Under the pieces are notes generated by a model. That model was not told where the DNA came from, made no database searches, and saw only the letters and a program-made list of their open reading frames with translations. A stretch of 64,000 bases of DNA, from NCBI RefSeq assembly GCF_000347635.1, contig NC_020514.1:372001-436000 (forward strand), written 5' to 3'. Position 1 is the stretch's first letter; every line of letters begins with the position of its first letter. Positions 31,443 through 39,557 of this stretch are shown here, piece after piece. The position numbers were made by a program, and so were the translations under genes. Source of the stretch: Paraglaciecola psychrophila 170. GTDB lineage: Bacteria > Pseudomonadota > Gammaproteobacteria > Enterobacterales > Alteromonadaceae.

Positions 31443-31670
31443 AATTTCCTGCCAGATATTTATTATAATTTTGATTTAGTTCGCCAGCATTTATTTGACG
31501 ACACAGAAGTGTAATGTTCTGGTTACAAAGTTCAAGTGAGTATGCGCTCAATCTTCGATATTTTGAGGTGGCTTAGGTATAAAATAATATACTAATTTGG
31601 TGTTAGGTATGCGGCAATTATACGAAGATTGGTTAAGGTATATTCATGTTGATGCCCAAGTTGAGTGCCT

Positions 31671-32243
31671 GACATGAAATCAGTTCTACTAGCCACATTT
31701 TTAATGGTATCCAGCCATTGTTCTGCTAGTTCAGATACGCTGGCAATAACCTTGAGTTGCTTGCAAACTTGGGCTCCACAAAACGTTGAATTTAAAATGG
31801 TAAAGTCAGCAATCAAATTTAGTGGTTGTAAGCAAAAAGAATACTTAGCTGCTTTGAACCAACCTTTAACTGAAAATTTTCTGCTTGAAATGGGTTTTGG
31901 TTATGCCAAAGGCGCACATTATTGGGGTATGTTTAATCAAGAAATCTCCGTTAAAGAATTTTCTTTTATTCCTAGGTATCAATTTGGCCATGATATTAGC
32001 ATTGGGTTCGGTGTGATTGCCCAATCACAAACTGAGTTTAAAACCAGCCAAGGATTTGAATTTAATTTACCTAAAAACACAGAGTGGCTGCTCAATACAC
32101 GTACGGATGGTTTTGCTAATAATCATTATTGGGAATGGACCGCTTCAAGCCAAAAATGGAGCGCTTCAAATGACCTAGGAGGGCTGTTAGAAAACGGCGC
32201 TACAAATAATAAGATTGGCTTAAGTTACAATGGGTATTTTTAA
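31671..32243 (+). CDS. Hypothetical secreted or outer-membrane protein
   Basis: About 190 residues from MKSVLLATFLMVSSHCSASS, a plausible signal peptide; the frame itself opens two codons earlier at 31665. The rest is rich in aromatic residues and Gly/Asn (FGYAKGAHYWGMFNQEI, PRYQFGHDISIGFGVIAQSQ, LGGLLENGATNNKIGLSYNG), with alternating patterns compatible with beta strands and a terminal Phe. I recognise no family. It converges with the phosphatase gene downstream. Confidence 0.55.
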   Translation, partial: DMKSVLLATFLMVSSHCSASSDTLAITLSCLQTWAPQNVEFKMVKSAIKFSGCKQKEYLAALNQPLTENFLLEMGFGYAKGAHYWGMFNQEISVKEFSFIPRYQFGHDISIGFGVIAQSQTEFKTSQGFEFNLPKNTEWLLNTRTDGFANNHYWEWTASSQKWSASNDLGGLLENGATNNKIGLSYNGYF

Positions 32244-32261
32244 AACATGGAAACCACAGAT

Positions 32262-32867
32262 TTAAACCGCACCCCCTGCCGTACTTTCCTTATTCAAATG
32301 CCGTGCATCGCAGAATCGTAATATTGTTTTTTTATCTGTTCCATTTACTTGAGTAATACATGTATTTTGAAAGTCTGACAGTGGTGACATAGCGTCATCA
32401 ACGATCAAGTGTTGCTTAATCAGTTCACGCAGTACTAAGCCATGAGTCATAACAACTAGACTCCCTTGCATGTTCTTATAGGTCTCCAAAACAAATTTCC
32501 ACACAAGATTAACTCGCTCTATAAACTGGTGCTGGGTTTCACCGTTGGGTGGGGCATAACTTTCATCAAAAATGTCAGCATCAATATCTGCATAAGCCTT
32601 GCCCCGTAAATCGCCAAAACTTCTTTCCCTAAGCAACGGTTGTAGGCTAAACGAAGATTGTTGTATTGCATGAAGGGGGGCTGCTGTTTGTTGGGTGCGT
32701 ATATAGTCACTGCAGATTATATTCTCTACAGAAATATCCTGAAACGCCTGAGCAAGTTGCTTGGCTTGTTGGTGTCCCAGATTTGAAAGAGGGGTATCAG
32801 GCGTTTGTAGAATTCTATCTCTGTTGCCGTTTGTTTGGCCGTGGCGGATCAGATAGATAGACATCAA
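32262..32867 (-). CDS. Histidine phosphatase superfamily protein (phosphoglycerate-mutase-like)
   Basis: 201 residues. The RHG motif LIRHGQTNGNRD (about 4-15) supplies the phosphorylated His, with SDYIRTQQTA, a later catalytic Glu region (RERSFGDLRG) and the second His in VMTHGLVLRELI. The substrate cannot be told from sequence; cobalamin-pathway CobC and broad phosphatases share these motifs. It overlaps purU by 4 bases and is translationally coupled. Confidence 0.88.
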   Translation of the reverse strand: MMSIYLIRHGQTNGNRDRILQTPDTPLSNLGHQQAKQLAQAFQDISVENIICSDYIRTQQTAAPLHAIQQSSFSLQPLLRERSFGDLRGKAYADIDADIFDESYAPPNGETQHQFIERVNLVWKFVLETYKNMQGSLVVMTHGLVLRELIKQHLIVDDAMSPLSDFQNTCITQVNGTDKKTILRFCDARHLNKESTAGGAV

Positions 32868-33718
32868 GCAAATACCACTGTTTTGCTCTTGTGAATAATC
32901 ACACGATCTTCTAGATGGTAACGCACACCATTAGCTAATGCGGTTTTTTCACAGTTTTTACCTTTACGCACCATGTCGGCTGACGTATCGCTATGGCTAA
33001 TACGCATAACTTCTTGTTCGATAATTGGGCCTTCATCTAAATCGCTAGTCACATAATGGCAGGTGGCTCCGATTAACTTAACGCCACGGTTATAAGCTTG
33101 CAAATAAGGTTTAGCACCGGCAAAAGAAGGTAAAAAGCTGTGATGAATATTAATTGCTTTGCCCGCTAACTTCTTGCAAAGGTGATCGGGGATAATCTGC
33201 ATAAATCTAGCAAGAACGGTTAAATCAGCTTGATAGGCTTCTATGAGTTTCTCTACCTCAGCAAAGGCCTTTTCTTTTGGTTGGTCTTTAAAATCTACCC
33301 AGTGAAAGGGAATATTGTGCCAGTCTGCAAATTGTTTCATTTGCGGATGATTAGAAATAATACAAGGAATATCGCAGTGTAATTCACCACTGTGCCAGCG
33401 GTGTAAAATATCCATTAAGCAATGAGATTCGTGGCTTGCCAACATCACTACTTTTTGTTTTTTGTGTGAATCAGCAATTTTCCAATGCATTTGAAATTTT
33501 TCAGCAATAGGCTCAAAAGATTGCTTTATGTTTTGCAAACTCATACTCATTGATTCGGCTTTGATCTCGTGGCGCATAAAAAATCGCCCCGTTTGCTGAT
33601 CAGTATGATGGTTAGCCTCGACGATAGTGGCATTTTGTTGAGCCAAAAACTGACTTACTGCTGCGACTAACCCTATTTGATCTGGGCAATCAATGACTAA
33701 CCTAAACGTTTGTTGCAT
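32864..33718 (-). CDS. purU: Formyltetrahydrofolate deformylase PurU
   Basis: 284 residues. An N-terminal ACT regulatory domain (FRLVIDCPDQIGLVAAVSQF) is followed by a formyltransferase-like hydrolase with INIHHSFLPSFAGAKPY and HYVTSDLDEGPIIEQ. It releases formate from 10-formyl-THF, supplying formate for PurT and balancing one-carbon units; the ACT domain senses Met and Gly in known members. It is upstream of, and overlaps, the phosphatase gene. Confidence 0.95.
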   Translation of the reverse strand: MQQTFRLVIDCPDQIGLVAAVSQFLAQQNATIVEANHHTDQQTGRFFMRHEIKAESMSMSLQNIKQSFEPIAEKFQMHWKIADSHKKQKVVMLASHESHCLMDILHRWHSGELHCDIPCIISNHPQMKQFADWHNIPFHWVDFKDQPKEKAFAEVEKLIEAYQADLTVLARFMQIIPDHLCKKLAGKAINIHHSFLPSFAGAKPYLQAYNRGVKLIGATCHYVTSDLDEGPIIEQEVMRISHSDTSADMVRKGKNCEKTALANGVRYHLEDRVIIHKSKTVVFA

Positions 33719-33862
33719 AACTCATAAAACCTTGATTTACATTACTGCTCATTGTTACCCGCTAAAGCCAATGGGGTAAAGAACAAAAATGGCTATATCA
33801 GAATAAACCCAATATTTGCCAGTTGTATGTTAGCTCAGTCAGCATGAAGTAAGCGCTCAAAC

Positions 33863-34402
33863 TCAGACTGTTCTAAAGGCAAACAATTTAGCCAATGGCC
33901 ATGTATGCCTAATATGATAAGACACGCCTTTGTTACCTGATACTGATTCGTATAGATGAAACTCCGCGTTTCGCCAGGTAAATGCTGGTTCGATTAAAGC
34001 TGCTGGTGGGTTCACCGAGCACTTTCTGGCAAGAGTAAGGTGTGCAATATAATCTTGTTTAGGTAGTTGCAAACCTATTGAATTAGCTATTTGAGACAGA
34101 TTCTTTACAAGTTGTAGATGTTCTTTTTGAGTTTCTTTGCAGCCCAACCAAAGGGCTTTTGGTTTTGACCAATAACCTACTTGGTTAAGCGAAATATCAA
34201 AAGTGTGTATCTCAGAAATATGCTCGACGGCCTCACATAATGCGTCAAGCTGTTTAGGGGAAACCTGGCCTAAAAATGCTAACGTGACATGAAAATTAGC
34301 AGCAGGTACTGGTGCATTAAAGTGAGGGAAGGCTTTATTACGCCAAGCCTGTATCGCTAACTTAGTGTTAACGTCGGGTGATAAACCAAAAAATGCCCGC
34401 AT
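33863..34402 (-). CDS. thpR: RNA 2',3'-cyclic phosphodiesterase ThpR
   Basis: 179 residues with the two HxTx motifs of the 2H phosphoesterase family: HVTLAFLG (about 43-50) and HLTLARKC (about 127-134). It starts MRAFFGLSPD, a typical LigT/ThpR beginning. The enzyme opens 2',3'-cyclic phosphates on RNA ends. Divergent from hrpB with about 80 bases between. Confidence 0.92.
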   Translation of the reverse strand: MRAFFGLSPDVNTKLAIQAWRNKAFPHFNAPVPAANFHVTLAFLGQVSPKQLDALCEAVEHISEIHTFDISLNQVGYWSKPKALWLGCKETQKEHLQLVKNLSQIANSIGLQLPKQDYIAHLTLARKCSVNPPAALIEPAFTWRNAEFHLYESVSGNKGVSYHIRHTWPLAKLFAFRTV

Positions 34403-34480
34403 ACTGTCACCCCTTATGTTTGTTATAATATTATGTAGATACTCTACGCAACATTTTATTTAAACCCAAAGAGATTTTAT

Positions 34481-36931
34481 TTGTTACCTGTTCAACATAT
34501 TTTAGCTGCGCTACATAAACAACTAATTAACGGTGATGCCATAGTTGTGGCTCCCCCCGGTGCGGGAAAGTCTACGTGTTTGCCTTTGTCCCTACTTAAA
34601 TTAGATGCGTTTAAAGATAAAAAAATCATTCTATTACAACCAAGGCGTATCGCTGTTAGAAATATTGCCGCATATTTAGCCAGCCAATTAGGTGAGTCTG
34701 TTGGACAAACGGTAGGTTATCGCATAAGAGGTGAGGTGAAGGTAAGCGCTAACACACGCTTGGAAATAGTTACTGAAGGTATTCTAACCCGAATGTTACA
34801 AAATCAACCTGATTTACCTGATGTAGGTTTAGTGATTTTTGATGAATTTCATGAACGCAGTGTACACGCCGATTTTTCACTGGCACTGTGTATTGAAGTG
34901 CAACAAACACTTCGAGACGATTTACGTTTATTAGTGATGTCGGCTACGCTTGATGTTGCAGCGCTAATAGAATTGTTACCCGCAGCTAAATTGTTAGAGT
35001 CTAAGGGTAAAAGTTATCCAGTTGATATTATTTATCAGCCCGACAATTCAAAGCTACCTCTGTTTGAAAAAATCAGTCGGCTGGTTATCCAGGTTTTTCC
35101 TAATCATCAGCATGACTGTTTGGTGTTTTTACCCGGTGCTTTTGAGATTAACAAAGCCGCAGAGCGTTTGAGCCAGCATTTCGCAGATGAAGTTGAGGTC
35201 TTTAAATTATTCTCTGAATTATCTAAAAGTGAACAGCAGCGCGCATTGTTACCCCACCCAGCAGGCAAACGAAAAATTGTCTTAGCGACCAATATTGCTG
35301 AAACCAGTTTAACCATAGAAGGCATTGAATTTGTCATCGACAGTGGTGTTGAGAAAAAAGCTATTTTTCAACTGAATCGCGGTATTAACCACCTGCAAAG
35401 CCAAAAAATATCCCAAGCATCGGCTACTCAGAGGGCCGGAAGAGCAGGGCGACTTGCCGCCGGCAGTTGTTATAGGCTCTGGAGTAAAGAGCAGCACGGT
35501 AGGTTAGCTCAACAAATTATGCCCGAGATCATGCATAGTGATATGAGTAGTTTTATTTTGGAAAGTGCAGTTTGGGGGGCAGAGGTTAAGGCGCTTGCGT
35601 TGCAAGACCATCCCAGTGATGCGCAACTATCTCAAGGCTTTGCACTTTTAAGCCAGCTTGAATTATTTGATAACAACAATAAATTGACTGCTTTAGGGCG
35701 CAAAGCACATGGTTTAGGTTGCCACCCCAGTCTCGCTGTTATGTTAGTGAAAAGTAAGCAGTTGAGCCCAGAACATTTGAGTATGGCCTGTGCTATAGCG
35801 GCATTAATAGAAAACAAAGACCCCATGGGCAGACACGCTAGTGGGGCTAGCTTATCTGCCCGATTACATTTTGTTCTACAGCAAAAAAATCATGTTATTT
35901 GGCAAGCAATTCGCCAATGGCATGCAAAACTGGCGTCTAGACTTTTGGCTTGGCCAATCGAGGATACAGCTGTGTTAATAGGTTTTGCTTACCCGCAATG
36001 GTTGGCAAAACAGAGAAAAGATGAACGATATCAGCTGGTAAATGGAAGTGGTGCGATATTGTATCAAGATGATGCGTTAACCATACAACCTTGGTTAGCT
36101 GTCGCCAATATGCAAACTAACGATCGACAACAAGACAATGCCCAAATCCGTTATGCGGAGTCGTTAACGCTGTTGCAGCTTGAACAACATTTTGATTATT
36201 TGATTGAAAAAAATGAGCGAGTTGACTGGGATCCTCAAAACCAAAGAATAGTATCAGAACTTCAAAAAACTTTAGGCAAGATAGTTATCCATAAACAACC
36301 CATCAAACGGCCTTCTGAAAAGCATATTTTGAGTATTTGGCAAGATGTAATACATGACAAAGGTATAACAAATCTTCCTTTCAATGACGAAGTGCAGCAA
36401 CTTATTTATCGTGTTCAATTTGCGGCGAGTTTTTCTGGTGCAATAGCATTTCCAGATTTCACTGAATCAGGATTACTCACATCCATTGATAGTTGGCTGA
36501 TGCCCTACTTACGGGATACATTGACTTGGCAACAATTTTCTCAATGTGATTTTCTTCAACAACTGCTAAATGAATTGGATTACGCACAGCAACAATATTT
36601 GGACAAACAGTTTCCTAAAAGATTAGCGTTACCTAGTGGCACGAGTGCGCAGTTGACTTATAGCGCCGACAAAACTGTGATGTTATCAGTACGTATGACT
36701 GAACTATATGGCTTGAAGCTTCACCCAACGGTTGCACAACAACAAATTCCTATTATTGTTGAGTTACTTTCTCCTGCAGGCCGACCCATACAAACTACCC
36801 AAGATCTGCCGAGATTTTGGCAAGGAAGTTACAAAGAAGTACAAAAAGATATGAAAGGCCGTTATCCTCGCCATTTCTGGCCAGATGATCCGGCGAATGC
36901 ACAAGCCACAACGCGCACAAAAAAAGGATGA
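34481..36931 (+). CDS. hrpB: ATP-dependent RNA helicase HrpB
   Basis: 816 residues beginning at a TTG codon; no in-frame ATG lies between it and an upstream stop, and AAAGAG is well placed as ribosome-binding site. DExH helicase motifs are APPGAGKST (I), DEFHER (II), MSATLD (III), TNIAETSLTIEG (V) and QRAGRAGR (VI). An HA2 region and the HrpB-specific C-terminal domain follow, ending in the family-like PKRYPRHFWPDDP-type block (KGRYPRHFWPDDP). The bacterial cellular role is not well defined. mrcB follows 24 bases on. Confidence 0.94.
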   Translation: MLPVQHILAALHKQLINGDAIVVAPPGAGKSTCLPLSLLKLDAFKDKKIILLQPRRIAVRNIAAYLASQLGESVGQTVGYRIRGEVKVSANTRLEIVTEGILTRMLQNQPDLPDVGLVIFDEFHERSVHADFSLALCIEVQQTLRDDLRLLVMSATLDVAALIELLPAAKLLESKGKSYPVDIIYQPDNSKLPLFEKISRLVIQVFPNHQHDCLVFLPGAFEINKAAERLSQHFADEVEVFKLFSELSKSEQQRALLPHPAGKRKIVLATNIAETSLTIEGIEFVIDSGVEKKAIFQLNRGINHLQSQKISQASATQRAGRAGRLAAGSCYRLWSKEQHGRLAQQIMPEIMHSDMSSFILESAVWGAEVKALALQDHPSDAQLSQGFALLSQLELFDNNNKLTALGRKAHGLGCHPSLAVMLVKSKQLSPEHLSMACAIAALIENKDPMGRHASGASLSARLHFVLQQKNHVIWQAIRQWHAKLASRLLAWPIEDTAVLIGFAYPQWLAKQRKDERYQLVNGSGAILYQDDALTIQPWLAVANMQTNDRQQDNAQIRYAESLTLLQLEQHFDYLIEKNERVDWDPQNQRIVSELQKTLGKIVIHKQPIKRPSEKHILSIWQDVIHDKGITNLPFNDEVQQLIYRVQFAASFSGAIAFPDFTESGLLTSIDSWLMPYLRDTLTWQQFSQCDFLQQLLNELDYAQQQYLDKQFPKRLALPSGTSAQLTYSADKTVMLSVRMTELYGLKLHPTVAQQQIPIIVELLSPAGRPIQTTQDLPRFWQGSYKEVQKDMKGRYPRHFWPDDPANAQATTRTKKG

Positions 36932-36955
36932 ACAGTAAACCATGAGCAGTAAATC

Positions 36956-39325
36956 ATGAGTAAAATCCCCGCAGGCAAACCTAAAGCTGCAGCGGTAAAA
37001 ACAAAATCAACCACCAACGCATCGAAGGTGTCGAGATGGATACTGTTTAACCCTTTTAGCTGGTTTTGGCGACATTGGGGCAAGTTACTGTCTATTTTTA
37101 TCCTAGTGATTGCAGCTTATACCGTGTATCTCGATGCACAAATTAGCGCAAAATTTGCCGGCAATAAGTGGCAAGTCCCAGCCCAAATCTATGCCCGTCC
37201 GATGTTTTTGAGTCTAAAACAAGAAATAAGCATCAAAGAGATTGAAGAAGAATTACAACTCTTGGGGTATAGAAGAGTGACCCGTGCTGATAGTTCAGGC
37301 GAATACCAATTATTGAGAAACAGTATTCGTATCCAACGTCGTAAATTTGATTTCTCTCATGGCACAGAAGATTTACGTAACATTGAAATAAGTTTCAAAG
37401 ATGCGCGCATCAGTCAAATACAAGATCTCAATAGTCGTCAAAGTATCAATAATATCTACCTCGAACCATGGCTTGTCACTCGCTTGGTCAGCAGCGGTCG
37501 GGAAGATCGTATGTTGGTACAAATCAACGATGTCCCGCCTATTTTGACTCAGGCATTAGTCGCAGTGGAAGATCAAAATTTTTATCAGCACTTTGGTGTG
37601 GCGCCGCTTTCTATCTTGCGGGCTCTAATGGCCAATATTTCGGCGGGACGGACCGTTCAAGGCGGCAGTACCCTCACTCAGCAGTTGGTGAAAAACCTGT
37701 TTTTAACCCGCGAAAAATCGTTGGTACGTAAAGCTAAAGAAGCCATGATGGCGCTGATCATAGAAGTCAGATACAACAAAGATGTGATTCTCGAGGCCTA
37801 TTTAAACGAAGTGTTTTTGGGGCAAAACGGTGATACGGGTGTGTATGGGTTTGGTTTAGCCAGTTATTTTTATTATGATCGCCCCTTAAATGAACTGAGG
37901 ATTGACGAAATTGCCACATTGGTAGGCATTATCAAAGGCCCTTCATATTACAATCCTCGTAAATACACAGAGCGAGCCCTAAAAAGGCGCAATATAGTGT
38001 TGCGTTCGATGTTTGAAAGTAATCAATTGTCACCCAATGAATATCAAGATTTAGTTACGCTGCCCATTAAACTAGCTAGCGGCGCGAGTTTGAAGAAGGG
38101 TAAACATCCGGCTTTTATGGATCAAGTACGACGTGAACTACGTTTGGTATTGGATAATCCAGATATTCGCCAATCGGGTTTAAAAGTGTTTACGACTTTA
38201 GACTCAAACGCACAGATGAAGGCCGAGCGTGCAGTCTCTGAGGGAGTGGCAACACAGGAAAAACGTATAGGCAATAGCGGATTTGAGGCAGCCATGATAG
38301 TGACCGATATTGATTCTGGGGAAATTCGTTCCATTGTAGGTGGGCGCAATGTTGATTACGCAGGTTTTAATAGGGCGCTTGATGCCAAACGCTCTATTGG
38401 TTCATTGATTAAACCGGCTATTTATCTTACTGCCCTAGAGCAGGCTGCAGACTATAATTTAGCCACACATTTAATAGATGAACCCATAAAGCTAAAAAGC
38501 ACCTATGGAAAAATGTGGGAGCCACAAAATTCAGATAAAAAATTCCGAGGTGAAGTGCCCTTGTTGACTGCTTTGAGTCGGTCGCTGAACGTACCCACTG
38601 TCTCGTTAGGTATGGATTTAGGGTTAGGCAATATTGCTGATACTATCTGGCGCTTAGGGGTAGAAGAAGAACTCGACTTGTATCCTGCACTTACCTTGGG
38701 AGCGGTAAATTTTTCGCCGCTGCAAGTGAACCAAATGTATCAAACTATCGCTAATAATGGCCGCTACATCCCATTACATTCTATTACTGCGATTATGTCT
38801 GCAGATGATCATTTATTATGGCACTTTGATGTTGTCGAAGAACAACGAGTAGATGAACAAGCGACTTACTTACTTAATTATGCACTCCACAAAGTGACAC
38901 TGGAAGGTACAGCAAAAGACGTTCGAGCAAAATTTCCTGATATTAATATGGCTGGAAAAACCGGTACTACCGATGATTATCGCGATAGCTGGTTTAGTGG
39001 TTTTGACAAAAATATTCTGGTGACCAGTTGGATCGGCAAAGATAACAACCAACCGGTTAATTTAAGTGGTGCCAGTGGCGCTATGCAATTATTTATTGCT
39101 TATCAGCAACAACAAGAGCCTAAGTCATTGGTGAGGCGTTTCCCCGATGGTCTGGGTATTGCTCATTTTGACAATGCAACAGGTCACTTAAGCAAAGCAG
39201 GATGTGCTGACACCTTTAGTGTGCCAGCCATCACCTCAGCATTACCCCCAGTGCCTAGTAAATGTTTTGGCAAATCTACTGTGCCAGATAAACCCAAAAG
39301 TTTGTGGGAAAAAATATTTGGTTAG
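36956..39325 (+). CDS. mrcB: Penicillin-binding protein 1B (bifunctional peptidoglycan synthase)
   Basis: 789 residues. A short basic cytoplasmic tail leads to a transmembrane helix (about 42-60) and a UB2H docking domain for LpoB-type activators (about 70-165). The GT51 glycosyltransferase has VAVEDQNFYQHFG and GGSTLTQQLVKNLFLT. The transpeptidase has the SxxK motif SIGSLIKP, the SLN motif (RSLNVPT) and KTGTTDDYRDSWF. It polymerises and cross-links peptidoglycan. The hrpB-mrcB order is common in gammaproteobacteria. Confidence 0.96.
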   Translation: MSKIPAGKPKAAAVKTKSTTNASKVSRWILFNPFSWFWRHWGKLLSIFILVIAAYTVYLDAQISAKFAGNKWQVPAQIYARPMFLSLKQEISIKEIEEELQLLGYRRVTRADSSGEYQLLRNSIRIQRRKFDFSHGTEDLRNIEISFKDARISQIQDLNSRQSINNIYLEPWLVTRLVSSGREDRMLVQINDVPPILTQALVAVEDQNFYQHFGVAPLSILRALMANISAGRTVQGGSTLTQQLVKNLFLTREKSLVRKAKEAMMALIIEVRYNKDVILEAYLNEVFLGQNGDTGVYGFGLASYFYYDRPLNELRIDEIATLVGIIKGPSYYNPRKYTERALKRRNIVLRSMFESNQLSPNEYQDLVTLPIKLASGASLKKGKHPAFMDQVRRELRLVLDNPDIRQSGLKVFTTLDSNAQMKAERAVSEGVATQEKRIGNSGFEAAMIVTDIDSGEIRSIVGGRNVDYAGFNRALDAKRSIGSLIKPAIYLTALEQAADYNLATHLIDEPIKLKSTYGKMWEPQNSDKKFRGEVPLLTALSRSLNVPTVSLGMDLGLGNIADTIWRLGVEEELDLYPALTLGAVNFSPLQVNQMYQTIANNGRYIPLHSITAIMSADDHLLWHFDVVEEQRVDEQATYLLNYALHKVTLEGTAKDVRAKFPDINMAGKTGTTDDYRDSWFSGFDKNILVTSWIGKDNNQPVNLSGASGAMQLFIAYQQQQEPKSLVRRFPDGLGIAHFDNATGHLSKAGCADTFSVPAITSALPPVPSKCFGKSTVPDKPKSLWEKIFG

Positions 39326-39557
39326 CCGTTGTTATATGTAGTGTGGAGTGGTGAATTGTATACACGTTTATTAAGCATTATTTGCTGATTAAAAAGTGCA
39401 ATACACTGCTCCAACATTCTGTTTTATGGTAATTATCTATTATATAACTTACCGCGTTTACCTCTTAAGGTGTCTCCAGCAATATTGGCAGTTTACTGCC
39501 GCGAGTGTGACTTTTGAACTCACACCCGTGTAAGGCTTTGCCACGAAACAGCACACC
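39326..39557. other. Convergent intergenic region
   Basis: Separates the ends of mrcB and the fusion gene. A weak hairpin GTGTGA ... TCACAC lies near 39506-39526 without a T-run. Nothing else is evident. Confidence 0.3.
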